Positions 14,872 through 23,780 of a stretch of DNA of 64,000 nucleotides are shown piece after piece. Under the pieces are notes generated by a model, which saw nothing but the letters and a program-made list of their open reading frames with translations, made no database searches and was not told the DNA's origin. Each line of letters opens with the position of its first letter. Positions within the stretch are counted from its first letter, which is position 1. Made by a program: the position numbers and the translations under genes. This DNA comes from Streptomyces mutabilis (lineage in GTDB: Bacteria > Actinomycetota > Actinomycetes > Streptomycetales > Streptomycetaceae). The DNA lies in contig NZ_BMTT01000010.1 of the NCBI RefSeq assembly GCF_014649815.1, positions 186,001 to 250,000 on the forward strand. The letters are read 5' to 3'.

Positions 14872-17148
14872 TCAGCCGCGCCGGCCGCCGATGCCGTTGC
14901 CGCCGTTGCCCTGGCCCTGGATGAAGTTGCCCCAGCCGCCGTCACTTCCGCCGTTGCCCGTGCCGTCGTCGATCAGGCCGCCGATGACGCCGCCGGGGCC
15001 GTCGCCCTCGTCGTCGCCGTTTCCACCGTCGTCCCGGTTGCCGTCGTCGTTGCCACGGTCCTTGTCCTTGTCGGCGGCGTCCGGGATGTCCACGAGGTTG
15101 AACTGGTCCGCGGGCTTGCCCTCCAGCGCGCCCGACATCATGTCCCGCCAGATCGGGCCGGGGACCGCGCCACCGAAGACCTTGGCGTGCGGCACACCGC
15201 CGATGGTGATGTCGACCATCTTCCGCTCGTGCTTCGGGTCACCGACCCACACGGCGCCGGCCAGGTTCGGCGTGTACCCCACGAACCAGGCCGCGAAGCG
15301 CTCGTCGGTCGTACCGGTCTTGCCCGCGCTGGGACGACTGTCGAGGCCTGCCTCCGTGCCGGTGCCGTCCTCGACGACGCCCTTGAGGAGCGTGCTGATG
15401 GTGTCGGCGGTGGACTCCGACATGGCCCGCGAGCAGGTGGACTTCGGGACCTCGAGCGACTTGCTCTTGTTGCCGATCCGCTGGGTGATCGACTCGATCG
15501 CGATCGGCGTGCAGTACATGCCGCGCGAGGCGAAGGTCGCGTACGCGTTCGCCATGGTCAGCGGGGAGACCTCGGTGACGCCGAGGGCGATGGACGGGGT
15601 CTGCTCCAGCTTGTTGCCGTTGGCCCGCTCGACGCCCATCTTGTCCGCCATCTGCGTCACCGGGCAGATGCCGATGTCGCTGATCAGCTGCACGTAGTAG
15701 GTGTTGACCGAGAGGGCGGTCGCCTCCTTCATGTCGTAGGGACCGACCTCGGTCTCGTTCTCGTTGGCGAGCTTGGCGCCCTCGTTGTTCACCCAGTTCT
15801 TGCCGCCGCAGACCGCGACCGGGCTCGGGTACTCCATCTCGTACGGCGAGGAGTACGACTGCGTCGCCGGGGTGCCGCCCTGGAGGGCGGCGGCGGCCAC
15901 GATCGGCTTGAACGTCGAGCCGGGCTGGTAGCCGGCGCCGCCGCCCATGTCGTTGTCGACCGACAGGTTGAGCGTCGTCTCACCCTGCTTGATGTCGACA
16001 CCGTACGGGCGCGACTGGCCCATCCCCACGATCTTCCCGGTCCCGGGCTCGACGATGGTCGCCGCGGTCGCCACCTCGTCGCTCGTGTAGACGTGGTCCT
16101 TGATCGACTGCTGGACCGACTCCTGGGCCTGAGGGTCGAGGGTGGTGCGGATCGTCAGGCCGCCCTGGTTCCAGATCTTGGCCCGGTCCTCCTTGGTCTT
16201 GCCGAAGACCGGGTCGCTCAGGAACACCTCGCGCACGTAGTCGCAGAAGAATCCCGCGCCCTTGACGGCGGTGATGCACCCGTTCTTGGGCCGGCTGACC
16301 TTCAGCCCGAGGGGGGCGGCCTTCGCCTTGTCGGCCTCCGCCCTGGAGATGTCGCCGACCTCGGCCATGCGCTGCAGTACGACGTTGCGCCGCTTGGTGG
16401 CCTCCGCCTCGTCGTTGACCGGGTCGTACCGACTGGGCGACTGGACGATGCCGGCGAGGAGGGCGGCTTCCTGGAGCTCGAGGTCCTTGGCGGACTTGGA
16501 GAAGTAGCGCTGGGAGGCGGCCTCGACGCCGTACGCCTGCTGGCCGAAGAAGGTGATGTTCAGGTAGTTCTCGAGGATCTTCTTCTTGCCCAGCTCCTCC
16601 TCGACCTGGATGGCGAGCTTCAGCTCGCGGATCTTTCGGCCGATGGTCTGCTGGGTGGCCTGCGCGACCTTCGTCGGGTCGTCGCCGGCCTCCTCCACGA
16701 AGACGTTCTTGACGTACTGCTGCGTGAGCGTGGACGCGCCCTCGGAGACCTCGCCGCTGCGCGCGTTCTTGTTGAGCGCGCGCAGGACGCCCTTCAGGTC
16801 GACCGCGCCGTGCTCGTAGAAACGCGAGTCCTCGATCGCGACGATGGCCTTCTGCATGTACGGCGAGATCTCTTTGAGGGGGACCACCGTGCGGTCGCGC
16901 GAGTAGACCGTGGCGATGGTGCCGCCCTCGGCGTCGAGGATCGAGGTGCGCTGGCTGAGCGGGGGAGTCTTCAGGTTGGCCGGGAGTGCGTCGAAACTCT
17001 CCACCGACCCCTTGGCCGCCAGCCCCAGCGCGCCCACGGCGGGCAACGCGATGCCGGCCAGCACTGCTCCCGCGAGGACACTGACACCGAGGAACTTGGC
17101 GGCCTGCTGCGTGGGTGACAGACCACCGCCCGAGCGCTTGTTTGGCAT
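14872..17148 (-). CDS. Class A penicillin-binding protein (transglycosylase-transpeptidase), PonA2-like
   Basis: The product has 758 residues with a short cytoplasmic tail and a signal-anchor helix (about 18-45). The GT51 glycosyltransferase domain has AIEDSRFYEHGAVD (catalytic Glu) and ASTLTQQYVKN. The transpeptidase domain shows GSTFKPI (SxxK serine, about 410), SVNTYYVQL (SxN, about 479) and KTGTT (about 604). The C-terminal ~70 residues are Gly/Asp/Asn-rich low complexity (about 690-758). The enzyme polymerises and crosslinks peptidoglycan outside the membrane. It is divergent from wblA with a 460-base gap, as PonA2 is beside WhiB4 in mycobacteria. ATG 17148 begins directly before the anchor. 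Confidence 0.93.
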   Translation of the reverse strand: MPNKRSGGGLSPTQQAAKFLGVSVLAGAVLAGIALPAVGALGLAAKGSVESFDALPANLKTPPLSQRTSILDAEGGTIATVYSRDRTVVPLKEISPYMQKAIVAIEDSRFYEHGAVDLKGVLRALNKNARSGEVSEGASTLTQQYVKNVFVEEAGDDPTKVAQATQQTIGRKIRELKLAIQVEEELGKKKILENYLNITFFGQQAYGVEAASQRYFSKSAKDLELQEAALLAGIVQSPSRYDPVNDEAEATKRRNVVLQRMAEVGDISRAEADKAKAAPLGLKVSRPKNGCITAVKGAGFFCDYVREVFLSDPVFGKTKEDRAKIWNQGGLTIRTTLDPQAQESVQQSIKDHVYTSDEVATAATIVEPGTGKIVGMGQSRPYGVDIKQGETTLNLSVDNDMGGGAGYQPGSTFKPIVAAAALQGGTPATQSYSSPYEMEYPSPVAVCGGKNWVNNEGAKLANENETEVGPYDMKEATALSVNTYYVQLISDIGICPVTQMADKMGVERANGNKLEQTPSIALGVTEVSPLTMANAYATFASRGMYCTPIAIESITQRIGNKSKSLEVPKSTCSRAMSESTADTISTLLKGVVEDGTGTEAGLDSRPSAGKTGTTDERFAAWFVGYTPNLAGAVWVGDPKHERKMVDITIGGVPHAKVFGGAVPGPIWRDMMSGALEGKPADQFNLVDIPDAADKDKDRGNDDGNRDDGGNGDDEGDGPGGVIGGLIDDGTGNGGSDGGWGNFIQGQGNGGNGIGGRRG

Positions 17149-17608
17149 GGAGGCAGCCTACGTTCTTATTCGCCGGACACGCGTATATGCCTTGGCCTAA
17201 GCTGCACTCAACTGTCACAGCAGTGAGGCCACGTATCAATACGTCCGGTGACCCCGAATCGTTCCGGAGCCGCTCGAATTTTCTCTGAGGGGCCCCGTTG
17301 GGGGGCGCGTTGGTGCGTACCGGCGTGCTTCACGGCGTGAGGGGGGCGTGTCCGAATCCGCCTTGTGTGTCGATCGGTGTCCGTTGTGACGCAACAGGGA
17401 TGACCCGTTTGCCGGGATAATCACGCATGTCGCCAGCTCACTCCCCCGGGTGATCTGCCGCTTACGCATAGTCCGTTCGGGCCATTCAAGATTGGGCCCG
17501 AAGGGGGTGTTGCGCTGTGCCCACCTTCCGTAACGTCCTCAACTGGCGGCGGTGAATATGCCGCTGCCGCCGTGGGGGAGCCTCGATTCGGGAGAGGACG
17601 GCGCCGGT
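17149..17608. other. Divergent promoter region of the PBP gene and wblA
   Basis: About 460 bases with no supported gene. It is locally less GC-rich near 17400-17480 (for example GGGATAATCACG near 17415) and must carry promoters for both genes. A long wblA leader is likely. Confidence 0.5.
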
Positions 17609-17947
17609 ATGGGCTGGGTAACCGACTGGAGTGCGCAGGCCGCCTGCCGCACTACCGATCCGGACGAACTGTTCGTTCAAGGAGCAGCGCAGAACAGGGC
17701 CAAGGCGGTATGCACCGGATGCCCGGTGCGGACCGAGTGCCTGGCCGACGCGCTCGACAACCGCGTCGAGTTCGGCGTGTGGGGAGGCATGACGGAACGG
17801 GAACGCCGCGCACTGCTGCGCCGGCGGCCCACCGTGACCTCCTGGCGCCGACTCCTGGAGACGGCGCGGACAGAGTACGAACGAGGGGCCGGCATCGTGC
17901 CCCTTGACGACGAAGAGGTCTACGAGAACTACGCGGCCGTGGGCTGA
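17609..17947 (+). CDS. wblA: WblA, WhiB-like iron-sulfur regulator
   Basis: The product has 112 residues from ATG 17609 (MGWVTDWSAQAACRTTDPDE). Four cysteines (13, 35, 38 and 44; C-T-G-C-P-V-R-T-E-C) bind a [4Fe-4S] cluster, followed by the GVWGGMTERER turn and a basic C-terminal helix of the Wbl family. WblA is a global regulator of the transition from vegetative growth to aerial development and represses antibiotic production in Streptomyces (established for S. coelicolor SCO3579). An in-frame upstream start at 17552 would add 19 residues, but the 112-residue form matches the known protein. It is convergent with the ArsA-like genes. Confidence 0.95.
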   Translation: MGWVTDWSAQAACRTTDPDELFVQGAAQNRAKAVCTGCPVRTECLADALDNRVEFGVWGGMTERERRALLRRRPTVTSWRRLLETARTEYERGAGIVPLDDEEVYENYAAVG

Positions 17948-17986
17948 GCGGCCTGAGGCGCCACGGCCACGGGCAGCCAGGCCGGA

Positions 17987-19354
17987 TCAGGCGCCCGGCT
18001 CGGGCAGCTCCGGCCGGCGCGTCGCGAGACGGGCCCCGATGTCCCGCAGCCCCGCAAGGTCGTGCACGTCGCCGGGCAGTGCGGCCACTTCGGTGACCGC
18101 CACCTCGGGATGACGCGCGGTGAAGCGGTCACGTGTGCGCTGCTCGCGGGCGAGCAGGTGCATGCGCTCCGCGTGCAGCCTCAGCAGGCCCGCGGTGAGC
18201 CGGTCGACGGACCGCTCGTCCACGGGGTCGGCGGATTCGGGAGTCCCGGGGTTCTCGGGAGCGGACTCGGAGGAGGGGTGGGCGGTGGGCTCGAGGGAGT
18301 CTGAACTGCCCTGCGTGTCAGGGGAGTTACGAACTCCAGCTTTCCCGTCGTCCTGATCCACAATGCGGGAATCCTCAAGATTTTCCGCGGCGGCGAGCGC
18401 CCGCTCGGCCGACAGCCGTTCGGCGCCGCTGCCGTGGACCCGGTTCAACACCAGACCCGCGAGCGGCATGTCCTCGGCGGCCAGCCGCTCCACGAAGTAC
18501 GCGGCCTCGCGCAGCGCGTCCCGCTCCGGTACCGCGACCACCAGGAACGCCGTCCCGGGTGCCTGGAGCAGCTTGTACGTGGCGTCCGCGCGCGTACGGA
18601 AACCGCCGAACATCGAGTCCATCGCGGCCACGAACGTCTGCACGTCCTTCAGGAACTGGCCGCCCAGTACCTTGCCCAGGACACCGGTCATCATCGACAT
18701 GCCGACGTTCAGGAACTTCATGCCGGCCCGGCCGCCGACCTTCGCCGGGGCCAGCAGGACGCGGATCAGCTTGCCGTCCAGGAAGGAACCGAGACGCTTG
18801 GGGGCGTCCAGGAAGTCCAGCGCCGAGCGGGACGGCGGTGTGTCCACGACGATGAGGTCCCAGTCGTCCCGCGCCCGGAGCTGCCCCAGCTTCTCCATCG
18901 CCATGTACTCCTGCGTGCCCGCGAAGCCCGCCGAGAGCGACTGGTAGAAGGGGTTGCCCAGGATCGCCGCCGCCCGGTCGGGATCCGCGTGCACCTCGAC
19001 GATCTCGTCGAAGGTGCGCTTCATGTCGAGCATCATGGCGTGCAGTTCGCCGCCCGCCGAGTCGTCGACGCCCTTGACCCGGCGCGGGGTGTTGTCCAGC
19101 GAGTCGATACCCATGGACTGGGCGAGCCGCCGGGCCGGATCGATGGTGAGGACGACCACCTTCCGGCCGCGCTCGGCCGCGCGCAGGCCCAGGGCCGCCG
19201 CGGTGGTCGTCTTGCCGACCCCGCCCGCACCGCAGCACACCACGATGCGGGTCTTCGGGTCCTCCAGCAGCGGGTCGACGTCGAGCACCCGCGCGGGATC
19301 CAGGTGCCGCGCGCCCTCCTGGTGACGGGCGGCCGGGTCCGGGCTCGGGCTCAT
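17987..19354 (-). CDS. ArsA/Get3-like ATPase, second of a coupled pair (BagB/Rv3680-like)
   Basis: The product has 455 residues. A P-loop CCGAGGVGKTTTAAALGLRA (about 38-57) is followed by LTIDPARRLAQSMGID (switch) and LIVVDTPPSRSALDFLD. A Ser/Glu/Pro-rich linker (about 345-395) separates the last helices, RLHAERMHLLAREQRTRDR. Its ATG overlaps the stop of the upstream ATPase (ATGA), so the two are translationally coupled. The order PBP, WhiB-like, ATPase pair equals Rv3682-Rv3679. The mycobacterial pair (BagAB) forms a complex linked to tolerance of glycerol and nitric oxide stress. There is no arsenite-binding Cys set, so arsenic transport is unlikely. Confidence 0.88.
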   Translation of the reverse strand: MSPSPDPAARHQEGARHLDPARVLDVDPLLEDPKTRIVVCCGAGGVGKTTTAAALGLRAAERGRKVVVLTIDPARRLAQSMGIDSLDNTPRRVKGVDDSAGGELHAMMLDMKRTFDEIVEVHADPDRAAAILGNPFYQSLSAGFAGTQEYMAMEKLGQLRARDDWDLIVVDTPPSRSALDFLDAPKRLGSFLDGKLIRVLLAPAKVGGRAGMKFLNVGMSMMTGVLGKVLGGQFLKDVQTFVAAMDSMFGGFRTRADATYKLLQAPGTAFLVVAVPERDALREAAYFVERLAAEDMPLAGLVLNRVHGSGAERLSAERALAAAENLEDSRIVDQDDGKAGVRNSPDTQGSSDSLEPTAHPSSESAPENPGTPESADPVDERSVDRLTAGLLRLHAERMHLLAREQRTRDRFTARHPEVAVTEVAALPGDVHDLAGLRDIGARLATRRPELPEPGA

Positions 19355-20328
19355 GCGATCCCCTGCTTCCGCAGCTCGGTGGCCAGTTCGTACAGGCCCG
19401 CCAGGTCCATGCCCTCGGCGAGCAACGGCAGTTCGTGCAGCGGCAGGCCGAGATCGGTCAGGACGGCCCGCTGCTCCTCCTCCAGCGCGTACCGCTCGGC
19501 GTACTCCTCGGCCTGCGCCAGCAGCGGGTCGACGAGCCGCTCGGCGTGCCCGCCGCGCCGTGCCCCGCCGAGCCCGGCCCCGGACAGGGAGCGGGCGAGC
19601 GCCGTACGCGGTGTGCCGCGTGCGAGTTCCAGCTCGGCGGCGTCCAGCACCGCGGGCCGGACCATGTTGACGATGACCCGACCGACCGGGAGCCGTGCCG
19701 CCCGCAGCTCGGCGGTGCCGTCCGCGGTCTCCTGGACCGGCATCTCCTCCAGCAGCGTCACCAGGTGCACGGCGGTCTCCCGCGACTTCAGTACGCGCAT
19801 GACCGCCTGCGCCTGATTGTGTATCGGCCCGACCTTCGCGAGGCCGGCCACCTCGTCGTTGACGTTGAGGAAGCGCGTGATACGGCCGGTCGGCGGGGCG
19901 TCCATGACCACGTAGTCGTACGTGAACCGCCCGCTCTTGTCCTTGCGCCGTACCGCCTCGCACGCCTTGCCCGTCAGCAGGACGTCCCTGACCCCGGGCG
20001 CGATGGTGGTCGCGAAGTCGATCGCCCCGAGCTTCTTCAGCGCCCGTCCGGCGCTGCCCAGTTTGTAGAACATCTGGAGGTAGTCCAGAAGCGCCAGTTC
20101 GGGGTCGATGGCCAGGGCGTACACCTCCCCGCCCCCGGGAGCGACGGCGATCTTCCGCTCCTCATAAGGCAGCGCCTCCGTTTCGAAGAGCTGCGCGATG
20201 CCCTGGCGACCCTCGACCTCGACGAGAAGCGCGCGCTTCCCCTCGGTGGCCAGGGCCAGCGCGAGGGCCGCGGCCACCGTGGTCTTGCCGGTTCCGCCCT
20301 TGCCACTGACGACCTGGAGCCTGCTCAC
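19351..20328 (-). CDS. ArsA/Get3-like ATPase, first of a coupled pair (BagA/Rv3679-like)
   Basis: The product has 325 residues from GTG 20328 (MSRLQVVSGKGGTGKTTVAA). The signature P-loop GKGGTGKTT sits at residues 9-17, followed by YDYVVMDAPPTGRITRFL and GRVIVNMVRPAVLDAAELEL. The stop overlaps the next gene's start by four bases. It would form a hetero-oligomer with that partner, by analogy with Rv3679-Rv3680. It is divergent from the DUF4177-ridA unit with a 106-base gap. Confidence 0.88.
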   Translation of the reverse strand: MSRLQVVSGKGGTGKTTVAAALALALATEGKRALLVEVEGRQGIAQLFETEALPYEERKIAVAPGGGEVYALAIDPELALLDYLQMFYKLGSAGRALKKLGAIDFATTIAPGVRDVLLTGKACEAVRRKDKSGRFTYDYVVMDAPPTGRITRFLNVNDEVAGLAKVGPIHNQAQAVMRVLKSRETAVHLVTLLEEMPVQETADGTAELRAARLPVGRVIVNMVRPAVLDAAELELARGTPRTALARSLSGAGLGGARRGGHAERLVDPLLAQAEEYAERYALEEEQRAVLTDLGLPLHELPLLAEGMDLAGLYELATELRKQGIA

Positions 20329-20434
20329 GTATTCGAGCGTAACCAGTCCGCGCGCCGAGTACGCCGGAGGCTGTGGACAACGTCGTCCCGGTCGGCCGCC
20401 GGAGGGGCGCCGGGCAACGGCTAGAGTCGGCCAC

Positions 20435-20596
20435 ATGACCAAGTGGGAATACGCAACCGTGCCGCTGCTCGTCCATGCCACGAAGCAGATTCTGGACACC
20501 TGGGGCGAGGACGGCTGGGAGCTCGTCCAGGTCGTGCCCGGGCCGAACAACCCCGAGCAGCTCGTGGCCTACCTGAAGCGGGAGAAGCAGGCGTGA
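20435..20596 (+). CDS. DUF4177 small protein
   Basis: The product has 53 residues: MTKWEYATVPLLVHATKQIL, then DTWGEDGWELVQVVPGPNNP and LVAYLKREKQA. The W-E-Y start, GWELVQV core and C-terminal KR are the DUF4177 signature. The function is unknown. Its TGA overlaps the GTG of ridA (GTGA), so the two are coupled, a pairing repeated across actinobacteria. Confidence 0.85.
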   Translation: MTKWEYATVPLLVHATKQILDTWGEDGWELVQVVPGPNNPEQLVAYLKREKQA

Positions 20597-21060
20597 GCGC
20601 CGTCGAGGCCAAGCTGGCCGAGCTCGGTCTGACACTGCCCGAGGTCGTCCCGCCGCTGGCCGCCTACCAGCCGGCGGTGCAGTCCGGGCCGTACGTCTAC
20701 ACCTCCGGCCAGCTCCCGATGGTCGACGGCAAGCTCGCGGTCACCGGCAAGGTGGGCGCCGAGGTCACGCCGGAGGAGGCCAAGGAGCTGGCGCGCACGT
20801 GCGCACTGAACGCCCTGGCGGCCGTCAAGTCCGTCGCCGGTGACCTGGACCGCGTCGCGCGTGTGGTGAAGGTCATCGGCTTCGTCGCCTCCGCAACCGA
20901 CTTCACCGGCCAGCCGGGCGTGATCAACGGCGCCAGCGAACTCCTCGGCGAGGTCCTGGGCGACAAGGGCGTCCACGCCCGCAGCGCGGTCGGCGTCGCG
21001 GTCCTGCCGCTGGACGCGCCGGTCGAGGTCGAGATGCAGGTGGAGCTGACCGAGGCGTAA
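20593..21060 (+). CDS. RidA family (YjgF/YER057c/UK114) protein
   Basis: The product has 155 residues from a GTG that overlaps the upstream stop. YVYTSGQLPMVDGKLAVTGK near the start and TEA at the end fit the family, with ARVVKVIGFVASATDF and VHARSAVGVAVLPLDAPVE in between. The canonical catalytic Arg of RidA appears as R in HARSAVG. RidA proteins hydrolyse reactive enamine/imine intermediates; some subgroups do not, so the exact activity here is inferred. It is the counterpart of Rv3678c. Confidence 0.88.
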   Translation: MSAVEAKLAELGLTLPEVVPPLAAYQPAVQSGPYVYTSGQLPMVDGKLAVTGKVGAEVTPEEAKELARTCALNALAAVKSVAGDLDRVARVVKVIGFVASATDFTGQPGVINGASELLGEVLGDKGVHARSAVGVAVLPLDAPVEVEMQVELTEA

Positions 21061-21749
21061 CGACGCCACCGCTGGGAGGGCGCCGCCGGGGCGCACCTGC
21101 GGGTGCGCGGCTTCGGGGGCGCGGCTCCCGGGAGGGCACGGCGTGGCGGACGAGGCGTCGGGCCGGCGTCGGAGGATGCGGCTCGGCGGTGTGGCTTCGG
21201 GGGTGCGGGCCGGGTGTGGCTGTGCTGCGCGGGTACGGCGGTGCGGTCCGACGGTGTGGCTGTGCGGTACGGCCTGAGCCGTGCGGTGTGCCCAGGCAGC
21301 CCGGCCCCGGCGGTGTCGGGACCGGGTGTGCGGCGCGGGTGCGGGCGCCCTTCCGGGGCTTCGCCCGCCTGCCACGTCCGTCCTCGTGGCTCCGCCGGGT
21401 GCCGTCCGGCGTCCGTCCTCAGGGGGCCCTGGCCGGTACCGCCTGTCGTCTCCTCCCGCCTCCTGCCTCCTGGAACTTTCCAGCGCTTTCCCGGTGCCGC
21501 ACCTCCTTGCTGCCCGCGCCATGAGCCCCCGCCGGCTCGGCCGCCCTGCCGGGCCACTCACCGGCCCCATGCCCTCGGGCGCCCCACACCCGGCGAGGCG
21601 CTGTCGTTGCCGGCCCGGCAACAAACCTCGCGTCCCTCCGCGCGGCGCCGCAGGATCGGCCCCGACGCCCCGCGCGGTGCCGGGACGGCCGCCGATGCCG
21701 CTCCCGGCCCCGCCCGCGCCTACCGACCGCACGTGCCTATGGAGGAGCC
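21061..21749. other. Non-coding, G-rich low-complexity stretch of about 690 bases
   Basis: No open frame here has protein character. Around 21185-21265 the motif GGTGTGGCT recurs three times among GGCGGTGCGG-type words, giving an imperfect repeat. The right part is C-rich. It probably contains the ridA terminator and the promoter of the hydrolase. Confidence 0.45.
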
Positions 21750-22811
21750 ATGCCGCAGAGGTCCGCGACCGACCGCCACCGCCCCGTACACCGTCTGGTG
21801 CCCTCGCCGGCCGGCCGCATCCACCTGGTGGAACAGGGCAGCGGGCCGCTGGTCCTGCTCGTCCACGGCTTCCCGGAGTCGTGGTACTCCTGGCGCCGCC
21901 AGCTGCCCGCGCTGGCCTCCGCCGGATACCGCGCCGTCGCCGTCGACGTACGCGGCTACGGACGCTCCTCCCGGCCGGACGCGGTCGAGGCGTACCGGAT
22001 GCTCGACCTGGTGGCGGACAACGTCGCCGTGGTGGACGCCCTGGGGGAGCGGTCCGCCGTGATCGTCGGCCATGACTGGGGCGCGACGATCGCCGCGCAC
22101 TCCGCGTTGCTGCGGCCCGACGTGTTCCGCGCGGTGGGCCTGCTGAGCGTGCCGTACACCCCGCCGGGCGGGCCGAGGCCCAGTGAGGCGTTCGCCGGTA
22201 TGAGCGACCCCGCCGGGCCGTTCGCCGGGCAGGAGTTCTACGTCTCGTACTTCCAGGAGCCGGGCCGGGCCGAGGCGGAGATCGAGCCGGACGTCCGCGG
22301 CTGGCTCGCCGGCTTCTACGCCGCCCTGTCCGCCGACACGATGCCCGCCCCGGAGGCGCCCGACCCGCACTTCGTCGCCCCCGACGGCAGGCTGTGCGAC
22401 CGCTTCCCGGCCGACGGTCGGCTGCCCTCCTGGCTGACCGAGCGGGACCTGGACGTCTACGCGGGTGAGTTCGAGCGCACCGGCCTCACAGGTGCCCTCA
22501 ACCGCTACCGCAACATGGACCGCGACTGGGCCGACCTGGCCGACCACCGAAGCGCGCCGATCACCCAGCCGTCCCTCTTCCTGGGCGGCGGCCTCGACGC
22601 CTCCACCACCTGGCTGTCCGACGCGATCGACGCGTACCCCGTCACCCTGCCGGGCCTGACCGCCTCGCACCTGATCGACGGCTGCGGCCACTGGCTCCAG
22701 CAGGAGCGCCCCGAGGAGACGAACCGGCTGCTCACCGAGTGGCTCGCCGCCCTCCCCACTGAAGCCCGCCCGCCCCGAGGGGCACTCGAACATCCGCCCG
22801 TCACCGGATAG
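21750..22811 (+). CDS. Alpha/beta hydrolase, epoxide-hydrolase-like
   Basis: The product has 353 residues from ATG 21750, with GGAGGAG just upstream. LVLLVHGFPESWYSWRRQLP carries the HGFP oxyanion motif. VIVGHDWGATIAAHS has the Asp nucleophile (about 109), diagnostic of epoxide hydrolases and haloalkane dehalogenases. The cap region contains tyrosines (FYVSYF, ALNRYRN) that could activate the epoxide, and IDGCGHWLQQE provides the catalytic His. It is a soluble enzyme of unknown natural substrate. Ten bases separate it from the next gene, so they form an operon. Confidence 0.85.
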   Translation: MPQRSATDRHRPVHRLVPSPAGRIHLVEQGSGPLVLLVHGFPESWYSWRRQLPALASAGYRAVAVDVRGYGRSSRPDAVEAYRMLDLVADNVAVVDALGERSAVIVGHDWGATIAAHSALLRPDVFRAVGLLSVPYTPPGGPRPSEAFAGMSDPAGPFAGQEFYVSYFQEPGRAEAEIEPDVRGWLAGFYAALSADTMPAPEAPDPHFVAPDGRLCDRFPADGRLPSWLTERDLDVYAGEFERTGLTGALNRYRNMDRDWADLADHRSAPITQPSLFLGGGLDASTTWLSDAIDAYPVTLPGLTASHLIDGCGHWLQQERPEETNRLLTEWLAALPTEARPPRGALEHPPVTG

Positions 22812-22820
22812 CCTCCGACC

Positions 22821-23780
22821 ATGGCGAACGATCGGGCGAGTGACCGGGTGGACGATCCGGCGAGTGGCCGGGCGAACGGCCAGTGGTACCCACCGGAGTG
22901 GCCGGACCGCATCCGCGCGCTGGCGGCCGGCACCCTCACGCCGGTCACCCCGAAGCGCGCGGCCACCGTCATGCTCCTGAAGGACACCGGTGACGGCCCC
23001 GTCGTCCACATGCTGCGCCGCCGCACCTCCATGGCGTTCGCCGGGGGCGCGTACGCCTATCCGGGCGGTGGTGTCGATCCGCGCGACGACGACCGTGAGA
23101 TCGGCTGGGCGGGCCCCACGCGCGCGTGGTGGGCGGACCGGCTCGGCGTCGACGAGGCGGGCGCCCAGGCGATCGTCTGCGCGGCCGTGCGGGAGACCTT
23201 CGAGGAGGCCGGGGTGCTGCTGGCCGGTCCGACCGGCGACTCGGTGGTCGGCGACACGACGGGCGCCGACTGGGAGGCGGACCGGGCCGCCCTGGTCGCC
23301 CGTGAGCTGTCGTTCGCGGAGTTCCTGGACCGCCGAGGGCTCGTCCTGCGCTCGGACCTGCTGGGCGCCTGGGCGCGCTGGATCACCCCGGAGTTCGAGT
23401 CCCGCCGTTACGACACCTGGTTCTTCGTGGCCGCCCTCCCCGAGGGCCAGCGCACCCGCAACGCCTCAACGGAGGCCGACCGCACGGTGTGGATCACCCC
23501 GGCGGACGCGGCGGCCGGGTACGACAAGGGCGAACTGCTGATGATGCCGCCGACCGTCGCGACCCTGCGCGGTCTGGCGGAGTGCGGTACGGCGGCCGAG
23601 GCGCTCGCGTCGGCCCCGGGCCGCGACATGACGCCCGTACTGGCGCGGGCGCGGCTGGACGGCGGGGAGATCGTGCTCTCCTGGCCGGGGCACGACGAGT
23701 TCACCAAGCACGTCCCCGGCACGCCGTCGCACACGGCACCGGCGACACCTTCCGCCCCGACCCCGGGAGCCCCCGCATGA
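22821..23780 (+). CDS. Nudix hydrolase (NUDT19-like)
   Basis: The product has 319 residues. The Nudix fold starts with AATVMLLKDTGDGPVVHMLR and has FAGGAYAYPGGGVDPRDDD and VRETFEEAGVLLAGP (REx2EExGxL box). The insertion between the PGG motif and the box is long, as in NUDT19-type CoA or nucleotide diphosphatases. A Pro/Thr-rich tail ends the protein. The stop overlaps the ATG of the MBL gene (ATGA). Confidence 0.82.
   Translation: MANDRASDRVDDPASGRANGQWYPPEWPDRIRALAAGTLTPVTPKRAATVMLLKDTGDGPVVHMLRRRTSMAFAGGAYAYPGGGVDPRDDDREIGWAGPTRAWWADRLGVDEAGAQAIVCAAVRETFEEAGVLLAGPTGDSVVGDTTGADWEADRAALVARELSFAEFLDRRGLVLRSDLLGAWARWITPEFESRRYDTWFFVAALPEGQRTRNASTEADRTVWITPADAAAGYDKGELLMMPPTVATLRGLAECGTAAEALASAPGRDMTPVLARARLDGGEIVLSWPGHDEFTKHVPGTPSHTAPATPSAPTPGAPA

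Noticed and set aside
17987-20328. Arsenite resistance operon, because of two ArsA-like ATPases
   Set aside because: No arsenite-binding Cys set, no arsB/arsC/arsR nearby. Context matches the Rv3679-Rv3680 pair instead.
21103-22062. Open frame running from the non-coding gap into the hydrolase gene
   Set aside because: It is in a different frame from the hydrolase, has no motif, and is Arg/Gly/Pro-rich throughout.
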